Assembly: GCF_000182925.2 (NCBI RefSeq) | Contig: NC_026501.1 | Span: 4,443,917-4,507,916 of the forward strand | DNA: 64,000 nucleotides | Direction: 5' to 3' | DNA from: Neurospora crassa OR74A | Taxonomy: Eukaryota > Ascomycota > Sordariomycetes > Sordariales > Sordariaceae | Shown here: one piece after another, positions 1 through 11,465 of the stretch | Numbering within the stretch: position 1 is the first letter of the stretch | Layout of the letters: every line of letters starts with the position of its first letter | The notes under the pieces: model-generated | Told to the model about the DNA's origin: nothing | Database searches by the model: none | The model's input: the letters and a program-made list of their open reading frames with translations, nothing else | Translations under genes and position numbers: made by a program

Positions 1-3000
1 CGTTGCCGAAAGTTCCACCTCCCACAAAGTGACCTTGCTGCCATCTCATGGTAAAGTTGGTCGCTGTGGAGGAGAGCCATGCAAGCGACCGATCCACCTC
101 GTTAGAAGCCTCCAAGACTCTACCCATGGCAGATTGTTGCAGTAGGATCTCCTTTCTGTAGTTGTCGACTTTTGCCAACTCTTCGAGGCGATGTTCTTGG
201 TAGTACTTGGCTGCTTCGTTGTCATCCAACATTTGACCTTTGTTCAGACGCTTGATCTGGTTGACGAGTCCCTCCAAGCGCTTCTTCTCCGCCTGGGCGG
301 CCACGCTGGATCTGGCACCCATGATGTCGAAATGAGATATCAGAAGCGCCATGCACCCGGCAACCTTGGCTCTCAATCTTGCATACTCGTCTTCTCCGAG
401 GCCGAGAATGTGTCTTCCACGCGTCATGCCCATGGCAAACTCCAGGGCCTGCACGGCCCAGCGGAAGGTTTTCCGGTCTGAAGAGATGCAGTCGTCACAG
501 ATGAAGCTTACCCAGTCCAAAGCAAGCTTGGTGAGTTTCAGGTTATTCATTGTGCGTCGATTGTTGTCCATGTACAGCAAAGACCGCTGGCCGAACTCGG
601 TTGCAAAGATGAAGCATGTCTGGATTAGTTCTTGGCAATTGAGACCTCGTGTTTGTCGTCGGATGGCTTCCACACTGTCCATGAAAGCGTTCGAGAGCTT
701 GAAGGCAACCTTGCGAATCTCCATGAGCCTGAAGTTGACCTTTTGCAGGTTTGACCTCTGCTCTACCACTGGGTCGACCTGCATATCGATCCTGTCGACA
801 AAGGCCTTGCGCGCATTCAATAGTCTGGGTTGGCAGCCGCCGGCAATGAGTCGCATGTGCCCCAACTTGATGTCCAGGGGCTCATTGCGGACTCTGAGAG
901 TGTGGACGGGCCCGAGCCACTGAGGTGGATCTTCGGCTTTAATGATGAGAAGGTAGGGATCCGATGGGTCCTCAATAGCGGCCTCATATGTGAAAGTGCC
1001 CATCAGCACTTGGATCTCATCGTCGCGGTTATGAAGTGTCGGGGAGGCAATGATGAGTATGTCTTTGTGTTCAGGACTGGCACTATAAACCTGGAAATGG
1101 CCCGTCTCTATCAGGCGGTCGTACAGTTGGTGGAGCATTTGAGGCTGCTCAAATGCGATTGTGTAATCGCATGCATTTTCATAGTTGTCGTTCAACATTC
1201 TAGAGAAACGCTGCAGCATTCGCTGCCGAACCCGAACGGAGTCTAGGATCTGTTTATATCGCTTGGTCATCTCAGGCACGCTTTCTTTTGGCCTTCGTTG
1301 AACCTCCTTTTCAAAAGTTTGGCTCAGTCGGTTCCAGGCTTTGTAGGTTAGAGAACTGAACTGTTCCGCGACTTCCACATCGCCGTGTGCCAAGTAACGC
1401 CCGATTTCGTTTCCAAAACCCCACTCTTGGAATAGCAGTTCGGCCTCCTTGAAGGTGTTCTTGTTGCCGCTGAGCTTCCAGTTCAACAGTTTGAAGTAGT
1501 ACTTGAGCGCCTCCAGGATGACACGGTCGAAATCCTCATCAATACATGGGGGCAAGTCCCAACCGGGCTCCGGTCGAGCGATTTCCATGTACTCGCGCTT
1601 AATCTTGATGGCGAGCTTGAGAAGAACCTGGAACTGCGAGATCATTTGATCCTGCATCATGGGGTTTTGTTGTGCCGAGTCCTTCATCTTCTTAGCATAA
1701 GCCAGCCGCATCTTGATGATCTCCTCAATGAGGCGTGAAGGGAAACTGATGAGGGTGAGCAGCTCCTCGATGTAAGGCGGGAGATGGCGCTTCTGGAAAC
1801 CTTCGGCATTTTGAATAAGTGTGTCCTTGGCCTTGGTGATGACACGAGAGATGCCGTCGAGTCTGCTCTTCTTCTTTAGGCTTTTCGGTTCGGAGCCTTT
1901 GTCTTCGTGCAGTGACTTGAGACCCTCCTCCTTCATGAGACGATCCAGGAAAGATGATTCATCGCTGAGACCATTCCCGCTGGGTGATTTTTCCTTGGTG
2001 CGGGAGAAGTCGAGAGCATCGTTGCCGACCCACTTTTTCAAGATCGACAGCTCTGTGTTGATCATCTCATTGACGTTGTACCATGATATCACTGCGTCGC
2101 AGGTCTCCTGATAGGCCGAATAAACACCAGGCTTGAGGGCGGTCATGAGTTCCCTACTGGACGGGTAGAGGCTCTCGATTCTTTCGATTTTGTTAACCAC
2201 ATCGCGAACCTGTTCAAATGGCGGCTTTCCTGCCTCGCTCTCTCCAGCAATCGCAAAGTTGATAATGTCGTTAATGGAACGGTCCAGCGCTGCACGGGCA
2301 TCTTCGACGACCCGTTTCTGGACTGGCAGGTGTCGACCACATAGCCTTGCCCGAATCCCAAGCCACAGCTCTACATTGTGAGCTGACTTTCCAAAGGCCT
2401 CATCATTGGAGCCAATGAGACGTTTCTTCTCTTGCCGCACAACATCACCGGTGAGCACAGCCTCCAGCATGCCGTGCCATTCTAGTCTCTCGCGGCTCTC
2501 GGGATCTCTCAGGTCTTCCTCGGTAATCTGGATATCCTCGTTACTGGCGAACATGATATGCGCATCATCGTAGCTGTCGAACGCGCCCTCGGAAGATGGC
2601 GTCTCGCCTTCGGAATCGGAATCGTACTGCTCGCCGGAGCCGTAAGCGTCAAAGTAGTCGTTGTTGTAGTCCTGTTGTCGTAATCTGCGCACATATTCTC
2701 TCTCCTGGGCTCTGAAGGTTGAAGTGCCGGCCAAGGGGCGTGGTCTGGAGCCATCACGGGCGTGGGGATTATTCGCCATATAGGACGAAGGCTGACCTTG
2801 TGGGGGCCTGCGCTGGTTGTAGGGCTGATAAGTGTTGGAAGGCGTCCTGGCAGGGGCGGTTGGGCGCTGTGGTCGTGACGGAGTCCCATTGGCATACGTC
2901 TCTGAGCTAGCACCGCGGCGACTGCTCGATCCATTGGCCAGGGGCAGGGAGCTGGTCAGGGACCCGGGCACCAGAGAAGGCACCGAGCCAGAATGACTCT

Positions 3001-3205
3001 CGACATATCGACTTAGAGAACCCAGCTCGTCAATCTGCTCTCGGACGTGGAGATCATCGTGGGCGTCCGTTGAGGGATTGGAATTATCCGAGTCGTTGGC
3101 ACGGGGGTTCGGTCGGGACACGGTCTTGTGCTTGTCGAGCCGGGCAATCGGCTCATCGTCCGTCTGCGAGAAGCGCACAGCACGGGGAGAAAGCTCGCTG
3201 GCCAT
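1..3205 (-). CDS. os-4: HOG-pathway MAP kinase kinase kinase (OS-4/Ssk2/SskB type), 3' end outside window
   Basis: The frame runs from an ATG at 3205 to the window edge, about 1,068 codons. Codons checked at the start, near 571 and near 49 share one frame, so no intron is needed. The last visible residues include GHFVGGGTFGN, the glycine-rich ATP loop of a protein kinase. A Ser/Pro-rich and acidic N-terminus (acidic patch near residue 200), then a long helical region, then a kinase domain starting near residue 1,050 is the known layout of Ssk2/SskB/Wis4 kinases. In fungi these take signals from the two-component phosphorelay and phosphorylate the MAPKK Pbs2/OS-5 upstream of Hog1/OS-2 in osmotic and oxidative stress. 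The catalytic lysine, HRD and DFG motifs lie outside the window and could not be checked. The gene is divergent from SLD3 across 2.9 kb. Confidence 0.93.
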   Translation of the reverse strand, partial: MASELSPRAVRFSQTDDEPIARLDKHKTVSRPNPRANDSDNSNPSTDAHDDLHVREQIDELGSLSRYVESHSGSVPSLVPGSLTSSLPLANGSSSRRGASSETYANGTPSRPQRPTAPARTPSNTYQPYNQRRPPQGQPSSYMANNPHARDGSRPRPLAGTSTFRAQEREYVRRLRQQDYNNDYFDAYGSGEQYDSDSEGETPSSEGAFDSYDDAHIMFASNEDIQITEEDLRDPESRERLEWHGMLEAVLTGDVVRQEKKRLIGSNDEAFGKSAHNVELWLGIRARLCGRHLPVQKRVVEDARAALDRSINDIINFAIAGESEAGKPPFEQVRDVVNKIERIESLYPSSRELMTALKPGVYSAYQETCDAVISWYNVNEMINTELSILKKWVGNDALDFSRTKEKSPSGNGLSDESSFLDRLMKEEGLKSLHEDKGSEPKSLKKKSRLDGISRVITKAKDTLIQNAEGFQKRHLPPYIEELLTLISFPSRLIEEIIKMRLAYAKKMKDSAQQNPMMQDQMISQFQVLLKLAIKIKREYMEIARPEPGWDLPPCIDEDFDRVILEALKYYFKLLNWKLSGNKNTFKEAELLFQEWGFGNEIGRYLAHGDVEVAEQFSSLTYKAWNRLSQTFEKEVQRRPKESVPEMTKRYKQILDSVRVRQRMLQRFSRMLNDNYENACDYTIAFEQPQMLHQLYDRLIETGHFQVYSASPEHKDILIIASPTLHNRDDEIQVLMGTFTYEAAIEDPSDPYLLIIKAEDPPQWLGPVHTLRVRNEPLDIKLGHMRLIAGGCQPRLLNARKAFVDRIDMQVDPVVEQRSNLQKVNFRLMEIRKVAFKLSNAFMDSVEAIRRQTRGLNCQELIQTCFIFATEFGQRSLLYMDNNRRTMNNLKLTKLALDWVSFICDDCISSDRKTFRWAVQALEFAMGMTRGRHILGLGEDEYARLRAKVAGCMALLISHFDIMGARSSVAAQAEKKRLEGLVNQIKRLNKGQMLDDNEAAKYYQEHRLEELAKVDNYRKEILLQQSAMGRVLEASNEVDRSLAWLSSTATNFTMRWQQGHFVGGGTFGN

Positions 3206-6116
3206 GGTGGGTTGAAGGGATGGAATGAGAGGTTAGATGGTCGATTGTTCAGCGGATGGTCGTCAACTGTTCACCGCCCAATGCGATACGAGGCCGTCCG
3301 TCCCGGAGAGGTCGGTCGCGGCCGCGGTCGATGGCGGTGTCGATGTCAATTTCGGAAGACTGGTATCAGTCAATGCCAGTGGCTGTGTGTGCTGTGAGCG
3401 TGTGTGTCTGCGTCTCGTGCTCGGCGTGTGGTTCAGTTGTTGGAAATGATGGTCGTCGGGGTCGTCGTCTATCTGTGGGAATCCTCGGTGGTCGTCGTTG
3501 TCGATGTCAAGTCAAGGAATGTATGTCTCGCTAAAGAGGCTGCAGCAAAATCACCCACTGCTTGGGGAAACAAGGCTGACACCAGGGCCCTGCTTGTCCA
3601 TGGGGTGCAAGCCAGAATGAGGGGAGGGCCGTCAGAGCTCGATCAATTGATCGGGTATGTCAGCGAGCGGCGTGAAGAATGGAAAAACGGCTGTATCCAG
3701 TGTTTCGGGTTCGAAGACTGTCGCGGCCTGGAGCCCCTAGTGGCGGCGGAATAGGGGGAGTCCTTGCGTCGAGATGGAAGTGGATGAATGCAGCGATGCA
3801 AGCGACGTCCACGGCGGTCCCGGCCGTCGTCACCTCAAAGGTCAATTGGGACCTGGGCGCTTTCCACTTGTTCAGGTCGGGGTTAGGCAGGTCAGATAGG
3901 TAGGTAGGTACAGTACTACCACCAGAGTCCGTCCGGCTTAGTCCAGTTTGGTCCGTGCCAGGGGCAGTGCGGTAGTGCGGTCGAGGTAAGGAGCAGTTGT
4001 CAGGCGGTCTGTCCTGCGAGGTAGCACTGGTCCCACCATAGAGATCGATATCGACAATGGGGCCGTCGGACAGCAGTAGGTGCCTAGTGTGTCGCCGACA
4101 AGTCAAAGGAGAGAAAGTTCGTGATAACTCTGGAGCTCTGACAGAGAAGGTGGAGAGAGGTGAAAAGTCCTACTTTGCCGAGTAGAGGTACAGGTGCATA
4201 GGGGGCAGCCCAGATCGAGGTAGGTAGGTACCACTGATTGGGCCTTCGGCTCCTCATGGCTCAAGCTGCCCCTGTACCTTCTTAATAATCCGGGGTGGGT
4301 TTGACAGGCAACAGGAATGCAAGTTGTGGCCCGACGGCACCCATACAAGCACACTGCAGGCCAGCTCGGCGGGGGTTAGGTACGAGCGGGCAGCTAGCTC
4401 CGTCCGTCTGCACTGATGGCACTAAAGAGCCCATAGTGTACACTAGTACAACAGGTAGTGTAGCAACATCCCAACGGTGACCGACTGCCCGAAATCATTG
4501 GGGACAGGTTGTGGAGATTGGCGGAGTCTTGGTGTTGGTGTGCTTCTCTTGGCTCTATCAGTCCAGCTCGTACAGCCTTGCCTTTGTTCGCGAACCAACA
4601 GTCTCTGCAGGCCATGTTAAGACAGTTGGGAACAGCCTTGAAATGAGGAGGCCTTACTAGGTGGTGATCACGGTGCAGCGGCAGGGGGTGAAGCAGACCT
4701 CGGGAGCAACCCTGACCTGCAGCATCGTGACTTTCACCTGCCGCCTCGCTTTCTGGGCAAGAGCAGGAGGGACATGTTGATTGCCCCTGGTAAAGACTGG
4801 TGGGTTGACTGGGGGTGATGCGGTCGAGATGGCTACAGTAAGGTAGAGGTAGTTATGGCTGATCTTTGCATCCGATCAAGGGCGCATGGCATTCTAAATT
4901 CCCTTGCTTTGGCTCGACTTTGCCTTTCTACTTGCTTCCTCCTGGCAACGTTCGTCGAGCAGGCCGGAAATGAGATGACGAATGGAGGATTGAGTTCTGC
5001 GTGCACTAACGATATGATGCGTTCTGACCAGGTTTGTAGTTTTGGCCCAAATAGGCAATAGGAAATTGTCTAGACCTGGATAACGATCCCACGGTTTGGT
5101 AGCCAGTCACTGCCAGTCCCGGTCGCGCAAAAAGCAAAACACGTGCGACAAGGCTGGCCGGGCTAGTAGTGCGCGAGCCCTCCACTTCAGAGCCGGAGTC
5201 TCCCAAAAGCGCCCAAGATCTCAATTCTGTAGGGGAATCGGACATTGGACCCAGCCGACATGATCGATCGAGAATTGCCACCGCGTCCATCAACGCACTT
5301 GACCACAACATCGTGATCGAACCCGAGGTTGACGAACCATCTAGACCACCTTGCCATCGTATCTGCCTGGGAGATCCAAAAGAATGGGAATTCTGAATTG
5401 TCGTATTCGATATGAGCATCTTGAAACAATAGATAAAATGTATTTGACCGGCTATCTCCCCGTCCAGCGTGCGACCTTTGATTGGATCGAAGCTCTGCTG
5501 TCGTTGCTGTGCAAGAGTCGACTTTTGTTGGGTGAGATCGATAGTGGGAGCAGTGCCGCAGAAGCTCTCAACCTCCCCTGCTGTGAACCCGCAAGAAGAC
5601 TGACGGAATCCAAGCCTGCAAGCTTCTGCTAAGCCACACGGGATTGCGGAGCACGCCGCAGTCTTTGTAACTGAACCAACTGAACCTAATCAACGTGATC
5701 ATCTCCACATAGACTCAGTGTAGGTACATGGCATTGCGTAGTGTATGTAATGTAGCGTAGGTACTGCGTAGATGTGGCGGGAGCTTGGGCTACATGCGCC
5801 TTAGCAGCGCACAAACCTATGACGCTTTGGCAGTTAAGCGCAACGCGTAGTTCTTAATTGGACACTTCACTGCGCGTCGAGCGCGACGGAATGGGGAACC
5901 GGCCACAAGGTGACCTGAGAGGCCGACCCGACCATCAAGGCGAGACGGGCAGTACAGTACACTAGGTAAACTTAGCAACGAGAACAGACACAGCTTTATT
6001 CGATTCCCACGGATTTGCGCACCCGGTCATCGAGTCTTAATCCACGTCGCCATGTCCATCCTCACTACGAGTTAACAAACAACAACATTAATGGCGAACA
6101 TATTTAGCATATCGAT
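3206..6116. other. Intergenic region between os-4 and SLD3 (divergent promoters)
   Basis: No supported gene. It must hold the leaders and promoters of os-4 (leftward) and SLD3 (rightward). Two GTAGGTAG tetranucleotide tracts lie at 3895-3911 and 4219-4231. Open frames here are short, mutually overlapping and without recognisable domains. Several minus-strand ATGs precede the os-4 start, so a long leader with upstream ORFs is possible. Confidence 0.6.
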
Positions 6117-9100
6117 ATGTCCTCTTCGCTTAGACGCACTTCTGGCGCGTCGCGTCCAACTTCATCCAGATCTATATCTGCACCGACGCCATCCTTAACG
6201 GCCGCAACAGGACTACCGTTTCCAGCACTACCTGCATCACCTGTCAAACAACCTTCGCCTACAAGACAAAGTCAGGCTTCCTCTGATGGCAGGAAGCGCA
6301 AGAGGGAGGCAACCGGCTTCTCTCAAGCGGGAGATGGTCTTTTGAAGGCTTCTGTTGTGCTCAGGGTATGTTTGCGCCTTTCTGATGTCAACTCGCTTTC
6401 TCTTCAGAACTGACCGTCTATCGTCTTCCCAGCCACGTCCTTCCACCCTGACCGATAAGCCGCGCATTCTATCACCCTTGATGCTTCTTCCACGAGAACA
6501 CTTGCCTCTGTCTGCCCTTGACCTTCTTCAGCCGCAGGGCGATTTCCCTCCCAGCCGCTTCTACGAATCGCGTATCAAGATCTTGGACCTTGAAGGTCGA
6601 TTGGGCTCAAACATTCTTCTTGCCCGATCTGAGGCCAATCGCATGCTATATGCGATTGAGCGGGAAAGCGATGGTCTATACACACTATGCAAGCTTGGAT
6701 CATGGGTTGACGTTGATATTTTGGCCCAGGCCGCAACGGTCGTATCGAGCCAACGAATGAAAAGCTGCAAGCCATCGCAGCTGGAGGTTGTTGCCCCAGG
6801 GCCCCTCATCACACCACAAATGTACAAGGAGACGAAGCGTCGAAAGCTTGCGATAGAGGAGATACAGTCGTCACTCACTCGAAAGCGATCCAACACGACA
6901 ACTACTGAGCAGGAGTCTTTGTCTCACCTGCCTACACCAACATCAGGGAGTCCTGAATCCAAGAGCTGTGAATCTCAATGCATCGCGGAACCAGCCGAGG
7001 TACCGACAGTGTCGAACAAACCCGATCTGCCCGCTACTCTTCCACATCCTGCAGAGGACGTATTGTCGCAACCAACCGCCGAAGGGATTTTCCAAAACAT
7101 CAGAATGCAATATTTTGAAGCTCTATATCATTCAAAGGGATCCTTGGCCTATTTTGCAAAGGGGCCGCTCTCTAGGGCACGAGCGGCATTCCACTTAGAC
7201 TGCGACTCGAACCTCGAAATGAGCCATCTCATCGACTTCCTGAGAGGTTTTGTTATGACGACAGCTTTAATAGACAAGAAGTATCGGGAGACTCTCCCCG
7301 AAATCATCGGAAAGATGAAGACTATCGTGGAGGATTCCGAGCAAGGGCATGCACGGTCGAAGCCCAGAAAGAAGAGAGTAAAAAGACAAAAGCTAGGCAA
7401 GGATGGACTTTATCCGTCGGAAGAAGAGCATATCGAGCGATGGTGGGTGACTCACAAGCCGAGTACTACACAAGAGGATGAGAAAATGGTCGCGGCGACC
7501 GAGGCCAAACACCACATCTCGGCTCTACGGCGTCGGGAGACTCAGCTGCAAATGATCATAATACTCGAGATACTGGCTCTTGAGCCTTTGAACAGACCAG
7601 TAGTAGCTACAGAGGACAACGAGTTGCCGGGCTTGGAAACGCAAGAAACAATAGGAGGCACCAAATCAGAAAGAAACAGAAAAAAGAACAAAACGCCCAA
7701 CTTGCCGCTGTTGCTGGATATGCATGCTGATCGTCTCTGCATTTGGCAGAGCACAACTTTAGACGAGGTCAAGGCATTGACAGAATCACAGCCTTCTGCT
7801 GAGGAACAAGAGGCGCCAGCAGAGAATAATAATTCAGATCCTTTACGAGATTTCTGTGTCGACATTATCGTCCCCTTGTAAGTCATGGCCCATTTCCGTC
7901 TGATGAACTCGGGTGCTGAAAAAACCACGATAGTTTCTCTGCTCGTCTACCGGAGCTCTGCGATTTCATCAACCGTAAACTAGGCGGTCCGGTGATACAA
8001 GCTCCCAAAGAAAAGGCGAAAACAGTTGCAGCAACCAAGCCAAAGCCTGGGGCCCCTGGGAAACGAGTTGCAGCTACTAAAAAGGAGAATGAAAGAAGTC
8101 TTCAGCGCGTGCTCTCCAATGAGCGGATGCGACGAAGTGTCTCAAGGGGTCCGTCTGGGACGATCGCACTGCTGCGCTCGGCGAGTGCAACTGCAATCCC
8201 GGGCCTGAAAAGAGAGGGTAGCGAGCCTCTGCTGGGGATGATACCCAAGACCGAGGCTGTAGCGGTCAAAGAGAAGAACGTTTCCATATTCTCGCGGAGT
8301 GCTGGGCCTTCGGCAAACAGTGAAGACACCAAGGCGAAAAAGAAGGCTCGTCTCGAGGCCGAGCTCAAGGAGGCCATTTCTGCACTCAAAAAGCCAAACC
8401 GAGCCTTGGCTGGTAAGGAGATTGTAGAGGAGGCTGAGAGACGCACAGCTCAGCCAAAGAGTAGTAAGTAATCTCTCGATACCCATCATTATCGGGCAAG
8501 TCTAACAACCCTCCCAGAGCTTAACAAGAAGCAACCAAGAGCCGCCGGTGTGCAAATCAAGGCCACCCCCGCGAACAATCGCTTCAAGGACGTATTCGCC
8601 ACAGAATCGCAGCCTCTACACCTGAATCATCTCTTCGAAGAGGACGGCCCCCCCATACCGTCTAGTGCCTCAGTAGTCCCTGCGTCCACTTTACCTCGCA
8701 AGTTCACGAATGTGTTTGCCACTTCCACTTCCCCCAACATTGGCGCCCACCCATCTTCCGAAGGAGGGAATGAAACCGCACAGCTCCCGCCGCGCAAGCA
8801 AATGCAAGAGACACCGTTAAGGAAGAAGTCCGTCCCACATATCTCGCTCCCTCAAATTGACGAGGAAGTCGAAGAGGCGACCCCGGTACCGCCGAAGAAT
8901 ATGGAGGAGCTACATGTTCAAGCAACGCCAATGCGCAAACAGCGATTTACACAGCAGAAACTACCAGTACCTCGCCCCGAGGGGCATCTACAGGTACAAG
9001 CAACAACGCCTCAGCGAAAACGAGCCATTCAAGGAACACCTATGCGAAAGAAATCTCTACAGTCACTGCCTCAGATCGTAGAAGAAGACGATCCCCTAAC

Positions 9101-9569
9101 CCACAGCATCCCTTCGTCCTCTCCGATCTTCGCAAAAAGGTTGACGATCGCGTCCCCGTTTAACAGGGCCGCTAAGCAGCAACAACAGCAACACCTAGTC
9201 CCTCCAACACCCCTCGGCAACCGCTCCGGTAATGAAGGCGCTGCGATGACAACAGCGGATTTCCCTCCCTCCTCCCCTGGGTTCGCATTCTTCGAGACCC
9301 CGCTGAACAACGCAAAGACAAAGACAGCCATGTTGACCACAGCCGCCGGCGGCGTTGTTGTTGATGACACCCCCATCAAGTCCAGACTTCCGAGTGCTTT
9401 TACCTCCATGACTAAGGAGGCAAGGGGGAGTGAGAATAACCGCCCATTCGGCAGCAGCGGCGGTGGCGGTGTTGGAGGAGTTACGAAGATCAAGAAAGAG
9501 AAGGACAACTCGCCGGTTAGTATATACCAGCGTCTGGGCTGGGATGATACAGATGATGATTTGGCATGA
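6117..9569 (+). CDS. SLD3: DNA replication initiation factor Sld3
   Basis: Four exons: 6117-6365, 6433-7877, 7934-8463 and 8518-9569, giving 1,091 residues. Introns are 67, 56 and 54 nt with GTATGT, GTAAGT and GTAAGT donors, and all phases match. Residues about 300-590 match the Sld3 Cdc45-binding domain, with recognisable stretches such as EALYHSKGSLAYFAKGPLSR and ALIDKKYRETLPEI. The protein ends in SIYQRLGWDDTDDDLA, a conserved C-terminal signature. Between residues about 840 and 920 there are four TPxRK/TPxRKR sites (TPLRK, TPMRK, TPQRK, TPMRK), consistent with CDK sites that create Dpb11 binding. Known role: loading Cdc45 onto Mcm2-7 at origins in the nucleus. It is longer than yeast Sld3 (about 670 residues), as usual in filamentous fungi. 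It converges with DPB4. Confidence 0.92.
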
Positions 9570-9989
9570 ATTCCTGAGGGAGGGATATATGTTGTGGAGC
9601 GTGGTTCAAGACATTTTTCATATACCCATACCCAATAAAGCAGTTACGTACATCTAGCAACTTTCAGGGGCTAGAAATCAGAAGGGAAGGCCGATCAGCT
9701 CCATAAAGATAGATGATAACTCTACAAATATATGAATATTAAACAGCCTGTATCATGGCATCTTCATTTTTATGCTCCAAGACGTTCTAATAAGCATCCG
9801 TCTGTATACGGACGGTGGGGCTCAGGGTATCTTCCTCTACTCTCCAGCCCACCGTTCTCTCCCTTTTCTTTTCCTTTTCTAGCCGTAACGCAAAACCTCA
9901 TCAGGGCTTCCCGGGCCCTCCCCATCCCCGATTTTCCTCCCCAAGCTCACTACTCGTCTTCAACGACCGACCAACTGATTGTGACGTGA
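9570..9989. other. Shared 3' region between convergent SLD3 and DPB4
   Basis: This 420-bp stretch separates the stop codons of two convergent genes and should hold both 3' UTRs. An AATAAA hexamer on the plus strand lies at 9634-9639. No other feature seen. Confidence 0.6.
9634..9639 (+). promoter_or_regulatory. Candidate polyadenylation signal of SLD3
   Basis: AATAAA occurs 65 nt after the SLD3 stop codon, a usual distance for a fungal 3' UTR positioning element. Fungal poly(A) signals are degenerate, so this is suggestive only. Confidence 0.4.
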
Positions 9990-11465
9990 CTAATCACTAT
10001 CATCATCAAGCGCCTCATCCTCGTCCGGCGGTCCCGCCCTCTCCTCGTCATCCTCTTCCTCTCCTTCTCCTTGTTGCCCATCCTCCTCCTCCTCATCTTC
10101 CTCCTCATCCTCGTCCTCTTCCGCCTCTTCCTCTTCCTCATCCTCCTCAACCTCTTCATCCGGAACCGTCTCCGCATCCGACGGATCTTGGTCTTGTTCT
10201 TCTCCGTCTACTTCCATCTTTGATGATGACGACGTATCCACCTTGGCCTTCTTGGCTGACCTAGGTCCAGCTTCTCCTCTGTCTGTTGTCGATGTCGTCG
10301 TCGCTGTTGCTACGCCGGTCGCGGCGGACTGGTTTCGGTTTTTGTCGTCGTCGTCGCCAACAGCTCGCTCGTGTGATCCTTCGCTTCCTGGTTCGTTGCT
10401 GCCGCCGCCGTCACCGCCGCCGGCTGCGCTGCCAGGACCACCGACACCGGAACCGGAAACGGAACCGCCACCTCCGGCTTTTTTGGCTGCGGCTACTTTT
10501 TTGCGGTAGACTGATCGTTTGGAAGTTTGGGTTACGTTGAATTCTGTTGTTTGTTTTTGTGTAGGCGGTTAGTATATGTTGTAGATACGCTACTATGAGC
10601 CTGGGTTTCTATGGAGGTGCACCAGCTGGGGAACATGGCGAAGGAAGGAGGAGGAAAAAAAAAAAGAAAAAGATGGGGGACAAGAAGGAGGTATCAGGGG
10701 CATGACGTACTCGCAAACTCGGCCTCCAACTTGTCCCGCATGAACCCGTACTCGATCTCGTCTAGAGCCTTGAACACGTCCGCTGGCATGATGGTTTTCT
10801 TTCCTGATGAGACGGTATGTTCGTTCGCACTGGTATTTTTTAAAAGTCCGTCAGTCAGCGCCAGTGTCCAAAGTGAATATAATGCAAGGGGGGGGAGCAG
10901 TCTCCCTCGTCCTCCTCCTGGAGCCTGCATGCAGAAAAACATACGCATTGGCCAGATGGCTGATGAACACCGTCGCGCTCTTGGTCATAGCCAGAATCGC
11001 ATTTGCCTGTATTTGCGTATTCGAAGGCAACACCCCCTTGGCAAGACGGGTGATGATCGATTTCGGAAGCGTGAGATCTTCAATTGTAATGGCATCGCGC
11101 TCCTTTTCCCTTTCCCTTTCCCTTTCTCGTTCCTTATCCTTCTCTGATGCCCCTCCTCCTCCTCCCCGCTTAGACTCTGATGGTGATGTTGGTCCTCCTC
11201 CTGCTGCTGCTGCTGCTGCTGATCCCGTGGTTGACGAGGCGCGGCCGGCAGCTGTCGAAGGTGCTGGGGTAGACTGCTTCTCGGAGGTTGTGGGTATAGG
11301 TGGAAGACGTTCATCCCGCTCAATGGCGGCCGCGGCGAGGGCGGAGGCTGGGTTGGCAGAGAGAGCTGGTTCGCCTGTGGCCATTGTCGTGTCTTCGTCG
11401 GCTATGACGAAGCGTGCTACAGAGACGTCGCTGCGCCGAGTACTGTCGGTCTTTTTTGGTGGCAT
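9990..11465 (-). CDS. DPB4: DNA polymerase epsilon histone-fold subunit (Dpb4/POLE3 type)
   Basis: Three exons on the minus strand: 11465-10945, 10829-10711 and 10543-9990, giving 397 residues. Introns are 115 nt (GTATGT donor) and 167 nt (GTACGT donor), and the phases match. The histone fold spans residues about 130-215, with LPKSIITRLAKGVLP, the ISHLANAANEHT helix restored across intron 1, and MPADVFKALDEIEY. It is followed by a basic linker (KRSVYRKKVAAAKKA) and a very acidic C-terminus of Glu and Asp runs. The family pairs with Dpb3/POLE4 in the polymerase epsilon holoenzyme and, in several organisms, in ISWI/CHRAC remodelling complexes. The N-terminus holds a roughly 100-residue low-complexity extension with poly-Ala, poly-Gly and Glu-Arg repeats, so the protein is about twice the length of yeast Dpb4. 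A different NF-YB-like histone-fold protein is the main alternative. Confidence 0.85.

Noticed and set aside
9950-10177. Arg/Met-rich minus-strand frame over the DPB4 tail
   Set aside because: It is the shifted frame of the Glu/Asp codon repeats encoding the DPB4 acidic tail.
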